A stretch of DNA of 64,000 nt from assembly GCA_020199835.1 (NCBI GenBank), contig JAIVJV010000009.1, positions 496,001 to 560,000 on the forward strand, given 5' to 3'. The position numbers and the translations under genes are program-made. Below, one piece after another: positions 1 to 9,006 of this stretch; the stretch's first letter is position 1; the number at the start of each line of letters is the position of its first letter. The stretch is from Acidobacteriota bacterium (GTDB lineage: Bacteria; Acidobacteriota; Blastocatellia; Pyrinomonadales; Pyrinomonadaceae). The notes under the pieces are model-generated. The model made no database searches and had not been told where the DNA came from. It was given only the letters and a program-made list of their open reading frames with translations.

Positions 1-2
1 TG

Positions 3-716
3 CCACACGGTTACGAAGGACAGGGACCGGAACATTCCAGCGCGCGGCTCGAGCGGTATCTTCAGTTGTGCGCTGAGAACAATCTTCAGGTGTGTTATCC
101 GACGACGCCTGCGCAGTATTTTCATCTGTTGAGACGGCAAGTGCGCCCCGGCGTGGAGCGACCGTTGGTGGTGATGACGCCGAAGAGTCTGCTGCGGTTA
201 CCGGCGGCGGCTTCGCTTCTTGAAGACCTGGCCAGCGGAGGTTTTCGACCGGTTATTGATGACGCGGAGACCACGGATGCCGCAGCCGTGCGCCGCGTGG
301 TGTTCTGTAGCGGCAAGGTTTATTACGACCTGATGGACGCACGAAAGCAGAGTGGAGATCTGCGGGTGGCGATCGTGCGTTTGGAACAGTTCTATCCGTT
401 TCCGCAGCGAGCCGTGCAGGAAGTACTGGCGAAGTACGCGAGCGCCGCGCAGTTCGTGTGGGCGCAGGAAGAGCCGCACAACATGGGTGGCTGGGCGTTC
501 GTGCGCGAGCGTTTGGAGAGCCTGTTGAGTGACGGCGCAGATATGCGTTACGTGGGACGCGGCGCCTCCGCGAGCCCCGCAACCGGCTCCTATAGCATTC
601 ACCAGAAAGAACAAGCCGAACTCGTCGCTGAAGCACTTGGGATCGGCATCGACGACGCCAAGGATTCAATCACTAGCGACGCCGGTCGTACGGCTCCTCC
701 ATACATAACCAGCTAG
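3..716 (+). CDS. sucA: 2-oxoglutarate dehydrogenase E1 component, C-terminal part (5' end outside window)
   Basis: This is the last 237 codons of the thiamine-diphosphate-dependent E1 subunit, which decarboxylates 2-oxoglutarate and passes the succinyl group to the lipoyl E2 subunit in the TCA cycle. The reading frame is open from the left edge. The first readable residues (PHGYEGQGPEHSSARLER) and the later stretch QEEPHNMGGWAFVRERL are hallmark motifs of the C-terminal transketolase-like region of this family. The gene ends at the first TAG at 714-716, inside a 17-bp tandem duplication. The tail after the conserved domain (about 25 residues, rich in D, T and S) is not conserved in what I know of the family. 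Function is confident; completeness cannot be judged here. Confidence 0.93.
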   Translation, partial: PHGYEGQGPEHSSARLERYLQLCAENNLQVCYPTTPAQYFHLLRRQVRPGVERPLVVMTPKSLLRLPAAASLLEDLASGGFRPVIDDAETTDAAAVRRVVFCSGKVYYDLMDARKQSGDLRVAIVRLEQFYPFPQRAVQEVLAKYASAAQFVWAQEEPHNMGGWAFVRERLESLLSDGADMRYVGRGASASPATGSYSIHQKEQAELVAEALGIGIDDAKDSITSDAGRTAPPYITS

Positions 717-733
717 CATACATAACCAGCTAG
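700..733. repeat. 17-bp perfect tandem duplication across the sucA stop codon
   Basis: The unit CATACATAACCAGCTAG occurs twice back to back (700-716 and 717-733). The first copy contains the last codons and the stop of the E1 gene; the second lies just outside, so the duplication did not change the protein end. It looks like recent slippage or local duplication. Confidence 0.9.
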
Positions 734-815
734 ACACGTCCGCCACAACCTCGAACGCCGAGGGCGTTTGCCAATTCCAGCCTCAGAACGCAACTTTCTT
801 TACAACACAAAGTAC

Positions 816-845
816 TTGACAATGATCTGCGGGCGCGGCTAAGAT
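816..845 (+). promoter_or_regulatory. Candidate sigma-70-type promoter with a near-leaderless start
   Basis: A perfect -35 hexamer TTGACA (816-821) is followed after 18 bp by TAAGAT (840-845), a good -10. The expected transcription start is about 852, next to the ATG at 853, so the mRNA would carry almost no leader. Confidence 0.55.
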
Positions 846-852
846 GCGCGTC

Positions 853-1461
853 ATGGAACCCGTTCGGCTCGTCAACCACACCGAACCACCCGCGCTGCAC
901 GACCGCGCCATGGACAATCTTCGCTATATCCGCGAGACCATGGAGCGGGCCACACCCTTCACCGGCATCTCCGGCTGGGGTGAAATCGCTATCGGCAGCA
1001 CCGCCCTCATCGCCAGTTTCATCGCTGCTCAACAACCCACTTTCCGCGCGTGGTTCGCAGTTTGGGTAGCAGAGGGTCTGATCTCGTTACTGATCGCCGG
1101 TTGGTCCATGGACCGGAAGGCACGCGGGGTTCCCCTCGCGCTCGTGTCCGGCTCAGGCCGCAAGGTCGTTTACAGCCTTGCCCCGCCGCTGATCGCAGGC
1201 GCGCTGCTAACACTCGTGTTCGCGCGCGCGGGCGCTACCGAAGCGATTCCGGGTATGTGGTTACTGCTGTACGGAACGGGCGTGATCACGGGCGGCATGT
1301 TTTCAGTAAGAGCGGTTCCGGCAATGGGTTTCTGTTTCATGCTCCTCGGCGCGATCGCGCTCTTCTCCCCCGCGGTGTGGGCCAACTGGTTCATGGCCGC
1401 CGGCTTCGGCGGGCTGCACGTGTTGTTCGGAGCAATAATTGTGAGGAAGTACGGTGGCTAA
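853..1461 (+). CDS. Six-helix membrane protein of unknown function
   Basis: I do not recognise a named family, although proteins beginning like this (a short segment ending in DRAMDNLRYIRETMERA before the first helix) are frequent in Acidobacteria. About six hydrophobic helices follow residue 50, with short loops, giving a small integral inner-membrane protein of 202 residues. I chose ATG 853 rather than 844 because the -10 element of the upstream promoter ends at 845 and would overlap the earlier codon. The last codons overlap the GTG start of the winged-helix regulator by 8 bp, so the two are translationally coupled and probably work together, the regulator perhaps controlling the pair. No catalytic motif is visible. 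Confidence 0.75.
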   Translation: MEPVRLVNHTEPPALHDRAMDNLRYIRETMERATPFTGISGWGEIAIGSTALIASFIAAQQPTFRAWFAVWVAEGLISLLIAGWSMDRKARGVPLALVSGSGRKVVYSLAPPLIAGALLTLVFARAGATEAIPGMWLLLYGTGVITGGMFSVRAVPAMGFCFMLLGAIALFSPAVWANWFMAAGFGGLHVLFGAIIVRKYGG

Positions 1462-1843
1462 ACAATCAACAGCGAAACAAACGACACCAGATCCAAGCGT
1501 ATCCGAGACGCGTGCGGCGCGTGCTCAGAGTGCCAAACAAAAGAGCGCCGCGCCAAATCTCGATCGCTTGATTCACGAACGTTTGCGACTCGGCATCATC
1601 AGCGCTCTCGCTGCGAACGAGTCGCTCACGTTCAGTGATTTGAAAAATCTGATGAACACCACGGACGGCAATCTCAGCGTCCACGCGCGCAAACTGGAAG
1701 AAGCGGGATACATCTCCTGCTCGAAATTTTTCGAGGGCCGCCTGCCGAAAACCGAGTACAAGTTAACGGCTGCCGGACGCAGCGCGCTCGAAGACTACAT
1801 CAGCCACATGGAGTCGCTGATCAAACAGATGAGAAACTCCTGA
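1454..1843 (+). CDS. Winged-helix transcriptional regulator (HTH_34/MarR-ArsR-like)
   Basis: A 129-residue DNA-binding protein. Residues 1-32 are a Lys/Ala/Ser/Gln-rich, probably disordered tail. From about residue 33 there is a compact winged helix: IHERLRLGIISAL (helix 1), LTFSDLKNLMNTTDGNLSVH (helix-turn-helix) and a wing ending in EYKLTAAGRSALEDY. This resembles the small HTH_34 family, which is usually encoded next to a membrane protein that it may regulate. The start is GTG, with GAGGAAG about 6 bases upstream inside the end of the preceding gene. The ligand or signal is unknown. The stop codon lies in the loop of a rho-independent terminator, so the two-gene unit ends here. Confidence 0.82.
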   Translation: MAKQSTAKQTTPDPSVSETRAARAQSAKQKSAAPNLDRLIHERLRLGIISALAANESLTFSDLKNLMNTTDGNLSVHARKLEEAGYISCSKFFEGRLPKTEYKLTAAGRSALEDYISHMESLIKQMRNS

Positions 1844-1862
1844 CGCGAGTTTCTCTTTTTTT
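1831..1862 (+). terminator. Rho-independent terminator overlapping the regulator's stop codon
   Basis: GAGAAACTC (1831-1839) pairs perfectly with GAGTTTCTC (1847-1855) across a 7-nt loop and is followed by seven T residues. The TGA of the regulator (1841-1843) lies in the loop, so the last codons and the terminator share sequence. Confidence 0.92.
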
Positions 1863-1985
1863 GTCGTGGAACTTTGCGACACAAAGGACTTCACGGAACT
1901 CGTAAGGAAAACTTTTTTGCACCGAATCTACAGTCGCGCGTGGAATGAGGACCAGCACCAACAATCCGAAAAGAGGAGTCAGCCC

Positions 1986-3242
1986 ATGACCAGGAAGATA
2001 GTAGCCATAGTCTTTATCTTCATTTGCACTTCAGTAGCCTGGGCCATACTAGGTACCACGATCTTTGCCCGCACTTACGATTCCGAGGCTGCCTCTTCGA
2101 GCCGTGTCGCTTCCACCTGGGGCACACAACAAAACCAGGGACCACCGGCCGCTTCCTACATCACGCAGATCACTAAAAACCAGGACGTTGTCGAAAACGG
2201 AAAAACCATTAAGAAAACCTGGGCCGAAGCACTCACCAACGACGTGCCACTCGAGACTAGCAAGATCAACGTCGACCTCGATCTGCAACACCGGCAGAAA
2301 GGCTTGCTCTGGTACAGCACTTACAAAGTTCGCTTCGCCGGCGTCTACGGTTTTCGTAATCCGACCGATAAGGAACAGACGCTGATCTTCAGACTCCAAT
2401 TCCCGACCGCGCAGGCGATCTATGACGACCTGACCTTCACCATTGACGGCAATCCAGCGACGCTCACCAACGAAAACAACGCAGCGAAAACTGAGGTAAA
2501 GATCGGCGCCGGCAAGACTGCGCAGTTGTCGGTCGGTTACAGCTCGCAGGGACTGAACGAGTGGCGTTACAGCTTTGGCGGCGGCTCTGTCGCGCAGGTT
2601 AAGGATTTCAACCTGCAGATGACCACGAACTTCAAAGACATCGACTTCCCTGACAACACGCTTTCCCCTTCCGAAAAACACGAGACCAGCAACGGCTGGA
2701 GCCTGAACTGGTCATACAAAAATCTCCTTTCGGGTTATCAGATCGCGATGGTCATGCCCGAAAAACTTCAGCCGGGACCACTCGCCGGCCGCATCAGTTT
2801 TTTTGCCCCAGTGTCACTCTTTTTCTTCTTTTTCCTCATGCTCATCATCACCACGATGCGCGGCATCGATCTTCACCCGATGAACTACTTTTTCCTCGCT
2901 GCCGCGTTCTTTTCTTTTCACCTCCTTATGGCTTACCTCGTCGACCACGTGTCGATCCATGCAGCCTTCGCCATCTCGTCCGCGGTTTCGATATTCCTGG
3001 TCATCAGTTATTTGCGGCTGGTGGTCGGAATCGGTTTCGCGAGTCGCGAGGCGGCGCTGGCGCAGTTTGTGTATCTCGTAATGTTCTCCTACGCGTTTTT
3101 CCTCAAGGGATTCACCGGACTCGCCATTACGATCGGCTCAGTGGTGACGCTTTTCATCGTGATGCAGATCACTGGCCGCATTCAGTGGGCGGAGAAATTT
3201 GCGGTGAAATCGCGGCCTGAACCAGCCGCCGAGATGCAATAG
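1986..3242 (+). CDS. CreD-like inner-membrane protein
   Basis: A 418-residue membrane protein. An N-terminal helix (residues about 5-27) is followed by a roughly 260-residue extracytoplasmic domain rich in beta-strand patterns, then five or six hydrophobic helices to the C-terminus. This layout and the segment around RQKGLLWYSTYKVRFAG resemble the CreD family, whose members are linked to envelope stress and beta-lactam response but have no known enzymatic activity. The start at 1986 is chosen because AGAGGAG lies 9 bases upstream and a signal-anchor follows directly; an in-frame upstream ATG at 1866 adds 40 uncharacteristic residues. It follows the terminator of the winged-helix unit, so it should have its own promoter, which I cannot identify. 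The family assignment is moderate. Confidence 0.6.
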   Translation: MTRKIVAIVFIFICTSVAWAILGTTIFARTYDSEAASSSRVASTWGTQQNQGPPAASYITQITKNQDVVENGKTIKKTWAEALTNDVPLETSKINVDLDLQHRQKGLLWYSTYKVRFAGVYGFRNPTDKEQTLIFRLQFPTAQAIYDDLTFTIDGNPATLTNENNAAKTEVKIGAGKTAQLSVGYSSQGLNEWRYSFGGGSVAQVKDFNLQMTTNFKDIDFPDNTLSPSEKHETSNGWSLNWSYKNLLSGYQIAMVMPEKLQPGPLAGRISFFAPVSLFFFFFLMLIITTMRGIDLHPMNYFFLAAAFFSFHLLMAYLVDHVSIHAAFAISSAVSIFLVISYLRLVVGIGFASREAALAQFVYLVMFSYAFFLKGFTGLAITIGSVVTLFIVMQITGRIQWAEKFAVKSRPEPAAEMQ

Positions 3243-3377
3243 ACACTGTTAATAAACGTCGCGCGAAGAACGTCATAGTCCTGAAGGTGCCGCTCGGTCG
3301 AACTTCCCGAACTTCCCGAGAGGGGGTCGCGTATAGCCACGCGACGCCCAGACCGAGTCCAGCGGCAAGCCCAGACT

Positions 3378-4622
3378 ATGAAAGCCTTTCTGTCCTTTTA
3401 CTCCGATGCGCTGAGGATCGCCTTGCAGTCGATCTTTGCCCACAAACTGCGGGCTTTTCTCACGCTGATTGGAATCATTATCGGCGTCGCGTCGGTGGTG
3501 ACGGTGGGCGCCTCCATCAGCGGTCTCAACAGCTACGTCGTCGAGAGGATCTCGAAGATCCTGGGCAGCAATCACTTCATGATTGCGCGCATGGCTTCCT
3601 CCGGACGCATGGACGATGAAGAGTTTGAGCGCCGCATGCGCCGCAACAAGCGGATTACCTGGGAAGATTATGAGTGGGTGCGTGACCATTGTCTTACCTG
3701 CGCCGAGGTCGGTCTCGCGGCGGGGGCCGGCGCTGACCTGAGACAGGAGGGTGTTGAATTTCCCGGCGCAGTCGTTTTCGGCGCAACCGCCAACATGGTC
3801 GATATCGAAGACAAAACCATCGAATCCGGCCGCTTCATTTCAAACGACGAAGTAACACGCTCGGCACTGGTGGTCGTGCTCGGCGCCGACATCAAGGAAA
3901 AGTTCTTCCCCAACACTGATCCCCTCGGAAAGACATTGAAAATCCGTGGCTTGCCGATGCGCGTCGTGGGCGTCGAAGAGAAACGCGGCGCGTTTTTCGG
4001 AGACTCGATTGACCGTCACGTCTACATTCCCATCACCACACACATGCAGATCTTCGGCCGCAACGGTCTGCAAATTCATGGCAAGAGTCGTACGCGCGAG
4101 GCGTTTCACGAATCGATCGAGGACGCCCGTGTCGCGATGCGAATCAAACGGCGGCTTAACGGCAACGAAGAAGACGACTTTGGACTGGTCAACGTTGAAG
4201 AAATAAACAACCAGATCGACGAGTTCACCAGCAGCATCGCCCTGGTGGTTATACCGATCACGCTTATCACGTTGGTTGTGGGCGGTATCGTCGTGATGAA
4301 CATCATGCTGGTTAGTGTTACCGAACGAACGTTTGAAGTCGGACTGCGCAAGGCGGTCGGAGCTACGCGACGTCAGATACTGCTCCAGTTCTTGATCGAA
4401 TCGGCTCTTCTTTGCGCGCTGGGCGGTATTCTCGGACTCTTGATAGCGTGGGGTATCACGGCATTAATCACTATGCTCGCGTCGATCACGATGACGATCA
4501 CGATTGGCTACATCATTCTGGCGCTGACCGTGTCGAGCGTCGTCGGCATGATCGCCGGCATTTATCCCGCGTTCAAAGCCGCCAGACTCGATCCGATTCT
4601 CGCGTTAACGCACGCGACTTAG
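3378..4622 (+). CDS. ABC transporter permease, MacB/FtsX type (first of pair)
   Basis: A 414-residue permease. One N-terminal helix (about 25-45) precedes a periplasmic MacB-like core domain (about 50-270) and three C-terminal helices of the FtsX domain. The conserved segment [20 protein letters not shown], followed by [11 protein letters not shown], sits at the start of the FtsX domain. Such permeases export peptides, lipids or macrolides, or transmit force to periplasmic partners. No ATP-binding subunit and no membrane-fusion protein is encoded nearby, so the ATPase must be elsewhere. Ten bases separate this gene from its paralogue, and the two probably form a heterodimer. The upstream gap (3243-3377) holds a direct repeat ACTTCCCGA but no clear promoter. 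Confidence 0.88.
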   Translation: MKAFLSFYSDALRIALQSIFAHKLRAFLTLIGIIIGVASVVTVGASISGLNSYVVERISKILGSNHFMIARMASSGRMDDEEFERRMRRNKRITWEDYEWVRDHCLTCAEVGLAAGAGADLRQEGVEFPGAVVFGATANMVDIEDKTIESGRFISNDEVTRSALVVVLGADIKEKFFPNTDPLGKTLKIRGLPMRVVGVEEKRGAFFGDSIDRHVYIPITTHMQIFGRNGLQIHGKSRTREAFHESIEDARVAMRIKRRLNGNEEDDFGLVNVEEINNQIDEFTSSIALVVIPITLITLVVGGIVVMNIMLVSVTERTFEVGLRKAVGATRRQILLQFLIESALLCALGGILGLLIAWGITALITMLASITMTITIGYIILALTVSSVVGMIAGIYPAFKAARLDPILALTHAT

Positions 4623-4632
4623 TGTTGAGTAA

Positions 4633-5904
4633 ATGAAACTTCAACTTCCAAAAGGTATGCTTCGCGAAACGCTGAAAATGGCGCTCGACAGCGTGCGGAG
4701 TCACAAGTTTCGCAGCTTTCTCACGGTGCTGGGAATCGTCATCGGCGTGATGACTGCGATCTGCATCGCGTCGCTGCTCACCGGTCTGCGACAGAACATC
4801 GTCGCAATGATCGAGGAGTACGGCACGAACAACATCTACGCGTTTCACCTCTCGACTGGTCCACGCACCGGTGAAGATCGTTCTGAGCGATTGCGAAAGC
4901 CATTGACCGTCGCCGATGCGGAAACAATTAAAGCCCAGGCTCCGGCAGTTGACGACGTCTCGTGGGTCGCGCCAAACGTCGGCTACGGCGGTGGACCATT
5001 CGACGACAACATCACTTACCAGGGACGCAATTATCGTTGGGGAGACACGCAGGGAGTTTCTCCGAACTATGCGGACATCACCAACATCGTTTTGAAAGAG
5101 GGCCGTTTCATCACGGAGTCAGACGATCAGCAGCGCGCGAACGTGATGGTAATCGGTGTGAACGCCGCGGAAGCGCTGTTTCCCGGTGATGATCAGATCG
5201 CCGGCGCGCAGGTGCGGATGGGTGGTTACAATTTCGAAATCATCGGCGTGCTGGAAAAACGCAAAGCCGGCTTTTTCGGCGAGAACGAGGAAGACAACGC
5301 GGTTCTTATTCCGTTTCGCACGGCGCAAAAGGTCGCACCGGCCCGGGGCTATCTGCTCCTCGTGATTCGCGGAAAATCGGGTCAGGTGCAGGAGGCGCTG
5401 ACGCAGTCGGAAGAAATCCTGCGCCGCCGTCGCCAGGTGAAATTTGGCGATCCCAACAACTTCGACATCAAAACAGCCGACAAATTTATCGAACAGTTTG
5501 ATAGCATCACGGCTATGGTCGGATTGATCGCCATCGCGATCTCCAGCCTGGGTCTGCTGGTCGGCGGCATCGGGGTGATGAACATCATGCTGGTGAGCGT
5601 CACTGAGCGAACGAAAGAGATTGGAGTGCGCAAGGCACTGGGCGCGCGTCGAAAAGATATCGTGCGGCAGTTTCTATTCGAGGCGATGATGTTAACGTTT
5701 CTCGGCGGCATGTTGGGCGTGCTGCTTGCGGCGGGCGCGAGCCAGATTCTGATGCTGTTGATTCCGAGTTTGCCGGCGTCGATTCCAACCTGGGCTGTGG
5801 TTACGGGCTTGACCGTTTCCATCGGCGTGGGTTTGATCTTCGGCGTGTGGCCGGCCCGAAAAGCCTCGCGACTCGATCCCATCGAGTGCCTGCGTTACGA
5901 ATGA
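4633..5904 (+). CDS. ABC transporter permease, MacB/FtsX type (second of pair)
   Basis: A 423-residue paralogue of the preceding permease with the same plan: a helix at about 25-45, a MacB-like periplasmic core, and three C-terminal helices. The FtsX motif reads [20 protein letters not shown] followed by [11 protein letters not shown]. The periplasmic domains of the two proteins differ much more than their membrane parts, as expected for a heterodimer. The stop codon overlaps the ATG of xerD (ATGA at 5901-5904), so the recombinase is translationally coupled. Substrate unknown. Confidence 0.88.
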   Translation: MKLQLPKGMLRETLKMALDSVRSHKFRSFLTVLGIVIGVMTAICIASLLTGLRQNIVAMIEEYGTNNIYAFHLSTGPRTGEDRSERLRKPLTVADAETIKAQAPAVDDVSWVAPNVGYGGGPFDDNITYQGRNYRWGDTQGVSPNYADITNIVLKEGRFITESDDQQRANVMVIGVNAAEALFPGDDQIAGAQVRMGGYNFEIIGVLEKRKAGFFGENEEDNAVLIPFRTAQKVAPARGYLLLVIRGKSGQVQEALTQSEEILRRRRQVKFGDPNNFDIKTADKFIEQFDSITAMVGLIAIAISSLGLLVGGIGVMNIMLVSVTERTKEIGVRKALGARRKDIVRQFLFEAMMLTFLGGMLGVLLAAGASQILMLLIPSLPASIPTWAVVTGLTVSIGVGLIFGVWPARKASRLDPIECLRYE

Positions 5905-6797
5905 AGCGCGACTTCATAAAGGAATTTCTAACCTACATCCAGGTCGAAAAAGGACTGGCCCAACACAGCATCGCCAGTTACCAGCGCGATCTCACGCGCT
6001 TACAAACCTGGGCGGCGCAAAACGGAAAAGACGCGCTCGAGCTCACGCGCGCTGACTTGCGCAAATGGATCGCGAGTCTTTCGCGTGACGGACTCGCGCC
6101 CACGTCGGTCGCGCGGGCGGTCAGCGCCACGCGTGGTTTTTACAAGTTTCTGATGCTGGATGGTCACCTCAAGTCTCATCCGGCGGAAGATCTCGACACG
6201 CCGCAACGTTTCAGTTACCTGCCAAAGTTTCTCACCGAGGAAGAGATCAACCGGTTGTTCGCCGCGCCTGACATCTCGACCGCGGAAGGAATTCGCGATC
6301 GTACGGTGCTGGAGGTGATGTATGCGACGGGGTTGCGCGTTTCGGAGATGGTCAATTTGAAACAAGCAGATGTCGATCTGCTTGCGGGCATGGTGGTGTG
6401 TCACGGTAAAGGGAGTAAAGAACGGCGGGTGCCGCTCGGGAAGAGTGCGATTCACTGGCTGCAACAGTACGCCGCGGCGAAAGCAGATTACGGCAAGCAG
6501 TCGTTGCCGCACGTGTTTGTGCATCGCGGGAAGCCGTTCACGCGGCATTTCGCATGGTCCATGATCAAGCGCCACGCCGAGCGCGCGGGGATCAAGAACG
6601 TTTCGCCGCACACGTTGCGGCATAGTTTCGCGACTCACCTGTTGCAGCACGGAGCTGATTCCCGTTCGGTGCAGGCGCTATTGGGCCACAGTGATATTTC
6701 CACGACGCAGATTTACACGCACATCACTGACGTGCATTTGCGCTCGGCTTACGATCGGCATCACCCGCGCGCACGCAAGAGTGATGGACAGGGTTAG
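5901..6797 (+). CDS. xerD: Tyrosine recombinase XerD-like
   Basis: A 298-residue site-specific recombinase, the usual XerC/XerD length. The SAM-like core-binding domain covers about residues 1-95 and the catalytic domain about 105-290. All catalytic residues are visible: R146 (ATGLRVSE), the beta-hairpin lysine (HGKGSKERRVPL), H237 and R240 (PHTLRHSFATHLLQHGAD), H263 (LGHSDISTTQ) and the nucleophile Y272 (IYTH). The start at 5901 gives the typical opening and overlaps the permease stop; an upstream in-frame ATG would extend far into the permease gene. The best guess is the chromosome-dimer-resolving recombinase, but a role in another system cannot be excluded because its dif site is not seen here. 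Confidence 0.9.
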   Translation: MKRDFIKEFLTYIQVEKGLAQHSIASYQRDLTRLQTWAAQNGKDALELTRADLRKWIASLSRDGLAPTSVARAVSATRGFYKFLMLDGHLKSHPAEDLDTPQRFSYLPKFLTEEEINRLFAAPDISTAEGIRDRTVLEVMYATGLRVSEMVNLKQADVDLLAGMVVCHGKGSKERRVPLGKSAIHWLQQYAAAKADYGKQSLPHVFVHRGKPFTRHFAWSMIKRHAERAGIKNVSPHTLRHSFATHLLQHGADSRSVQALLGHSDISTTQIYTHITDVHLRSAYDRHHPRARKSDGQG

Positions 6798-6800
6798 TTG

Positions 6801-7370
6801 ATGTTCACCCTCAGCGAGCCTTCCGATCGCGAAATCGCGAAGTACGTTTCCAGCCAGGCAAAGCTTCCGTTTAGTTATGCTGAAGCAGGTGCGACGAGAT
6901 CCAATCTTCCGTCTGGTTACACGCTGGACCATAATCGAATTCAACTGGGTCGTGGTATGGAGATCTACCAACGCGCAGTTGAGGCGTTGAAGCAGTGGCG
7001 GCAATTCGAGCTTGGTTGGGTCACACTCGTACCGCACGGCGTGAAGGTTGAAACAGGCGCTGTTGTTGCAGTGAAAGCACGCACCGGTGGCGTGTGGTCC
7101 CTGAACGCGTGTCGCGTCGTTTACGTGATCGATGAAGCTGAACGCTTTGGTTTTGCGTACGGCACGTTGCCGGATCACATCGAACGTGGCGAAGAACGTT
7201 TTCTAATCGAGCGGCAGCCGAACGATGACAGCGTCTGGTACGACATACTTGCGTTTTCACGCCCGCGTCATGCGCTCGTCAAAGCGGGTTTTCCTTATGC
7301 ACGCATGTTGCAGAAACGATTTGCTCGCGACTCAATGGCGGTGATGAAGTCGGTGGTCAAGTCTGCTTGA
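6801..7370 (+). CDS. DUF1990 family protein
   Basis: A 189-residue soluble protein. The central part (LGRGMEIYQRAVEALKQWRQFELGW is the key stretch, residues about 47-70) and the C-terminal part (YDILAFSRPRH followed by a helix with the family's typical RF-RDS ending) match DUF1990, a START-like fold family of unknown function found in actinobacteria and acidobacteria. The start is ATG 6801, three bases after the xerD stop; a TTG just before it is the alternative. No signal peptide or membrane segment is present. The 3' end overlaps the end of glpD on the other strand by 39 bp. Confidence 0.8.
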   Translation: MFTLSEPSDREIAKYVSSQAKLPFSYAEAGATRSNLPSGYTLDHNRIQLGRGMEIYQRAVEALKQWRQFELGWVTLVPHGVKVETGAVVAVKARTGGVWSLNACRVVYVIDEAERFGFAYGTLPDHIERGEERFLIERQPNDDSVWYDILAFSRPRHALVKAGFPYARMLQKRFARDSMAVMKSVVKSA

Positions 7371-8873
7371 AATTTCTTCCCTATAACTCTCGACTTCCCC
7401 CCGCGCGCATTCCTCGCTCCAACCTAACCATCTCACTCCGGCGTTAACAGCTGCTTCGATCTTGCTGAGTCCAAGATCAGCGTCGAACCCGATCATCGTG
7501 CGTCGCAGAAAACAGTCAGCCAACGTTTTCGCAAACTCCTGTTCAAACGCAAAAACTACCTCCGCAGCCAACACATCCCCGTTAACCCGCTCAGCGAGCG
7601 CTGCAACTTCCTTCGCTCGCGACCCATAAATGCGGAGCCACCGCTCACGACCTTCATTAAACCTGCGCGCAAACTGAGCAAAATCAATCGCACCTGGCAA
7701 TGGAGTCGTCGCTGTCCCACTTCCGAAAAATCCGCGGCCCAACTTCCGCAGCACCAGGTCGACACACTCTTCCGCCAGACTCCGATACGTCGTCAACTTG
7801 CCACCAACTACCGAAACGAGATTCTCAAACCGCGGATGCTCACGCAAAAAGTGCCGCCGCGTGATCTTTTGCTCATCCTCGTTAGTAGTAAACCGCAGCG
7901 GCCGCACACCGGAATAGGTGTAAAGCACACTCTCACGCGTCAGCCCCGCCTTCGCAAACGCACGATTCGTCTCGTTGATCAGGTACTCGACTTCCCAGGG
8001 TTCGGCTTGCGCATTTTCAGGCGCATCTTCAAAGCGCACATCGGTCGTTCCAATCAGGTAGTTCGCGTTCCACGGAATAATGAAAAACGGACGCCCATCG
8101 CTAACGGCTTCAAGGTAAACCGCACTCTCCGGCGCACCAGCAAACGGCGCCACCACCACGTGACTCCCCTTCGTTCCACCGACTAGCCGTTCTCTATTTC
8201 CGTCGTTCGCCTCAACTACTTCATCCACCCACGGCCCGGCAGCGTTGACAACAAAATCGGCTTTAACAATGTTCTTTGAATTCCCTTCCAACTGTACTCC
8301 CGTTACACGATGTTCCGTGGTCAACAGCTTCGTCACGCGCGTATACAGCAAAACCTTCGCCCCGCGCTCGATCGCGTCCAACACATTCTCGACCACCAGC
8401 CGCTCCGCAAACTCTACCTGCGCGTCGTAATAAACCGCCGAACCCACCAAACCTTCGCCATTCAACCCAGGTACTTGTTTCAAAGTCTCCCGCGCGGACT
8501 GCACCCGGTGTCGCGGCAGCGACTTCCCCAACGAAAGCAGGTCGTAGGCGATCATCCCCGCGCGAATCGTCCCACGTCCCCGGCGGCTCTGTTTGTAAAC
8601 CGGAATCGTGATCGCCAACGGACGCACGAGATGTGGCGCGATGCGCAACAGCGTCTCCCGCTCCTTCAGCGACTCGCGTACGAGACCAAACCCGAAGTGC
8701 TCGAGGTATCGCAGACCTCCATGAATGAGCCGCGTCGAAGCAGCGCTTGTTCCGCCAGCGACGTCGCCTTTGTCGATGAGCAACACTCTGAGCCCGCGCA
8801 TCGCTGCATCGCGCGCGATGCCCGCGCCGTTGATGCCGGCGCCGATAACGATGACGTCAAAGTTGGTGTTCAT
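7332..8873 (-). CDS. glpD: Aerobic glycerol-3-phosphate dehydrogenase
   Basis: An FAD flavoprotein that oxidises sn-glycerol 3-phosphate to dihydroxyacetone phosphate and passes electrons to quinone at the inner face of the membrane. The dinucleotide-binding motif GAGINGAG is at residues 11-18, followed by the family signature SAASTRLIHGGLRYLE and, later, the segment around RPFFIIPWNANYLIGTTD. The C-terminal domain (about residues 385-500) is the GlpD cap domain. I used ATG 8873; ATGs at 8888 and 8909 would add 5 or 12 residues, and none has a strong ribosome site. The gene runs toward the DUF1990 gene, and their ends overlap by 39 bp. It is divergent from the FecR gene, so the palindromes at 8964-9020 could act on either gene. 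Confidence 0.93.
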   Translation of the reverse strand: MNTNFDVIVIGAGINGAGIARDAAMRGLRVLLIDKGDVAGGTSAASTRLIHGGLRYLEHFGFGLVRESLKERETLLRIAPHLVRPLAITIPVYKQSRRGRGTIRAGMIAYDLLSLGKSLPRHRVQSARETLKQVPGLNGEGLVGSAVYYDAQVEFAERLVVENVLDAIERGAKVLLYTRVTKLLTTEHRVTGVQLEGNSKNIVKADFVVNAAGPWVDEVVEANDGNRERLVGGTKGSHVVVAPFAGAPESAVYLEAVSDGRPFFIIPWNANYLIGTTDVRFEDAPENAQAEPWEVEYLINETNRAFAKAGLTRESVLYTYSGVRPLRFTTNEDEQKITRRHFLREHPRFENLVSVVGGKLTTYRSLAEECVDLVLRKLGRGFFGSGTATTPLPGAIDFAQFARRFNEGRERWLRIYGSRAKEVAALAERVNGDVLAAEVVFAFEQEFAKTLADCFLRRTMIGFDADLGLSKIEAAVNAGVRWLGWSEECARGEVESYREEISSRLDHRLHHRH

Positions 8874-8963
8874 CCGTAACGAACTCATCCCATATGGTGT
8901 TGGGTACACACCGTCTAAGACATCACCCGAACTTCACCTTAGCGGCACGCTCAAACGGGCCTC

Positions 8964-8977
8964 TTGAGAGACCTCAA
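8964..8977. promoter_or_regulatory. Candidate operator palindrome, copy 1 (TTGAG-N4-CTCAA)
   Basis: TTGAG AGAC CTCAA: perfect 5-bp arms around a 4-bp spacer, in the intergenic region between divergent glpD and the FecR-domain gene. An additional CTCAA half-site lies at 8950-8954. The same palindrome type recurs 43 bp downstream, about four helical turns. Confidence 0.5.
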
Positions 8978-9006
8978 ATTTACAGATCACACTCGAACCT
9001 CGCCGC

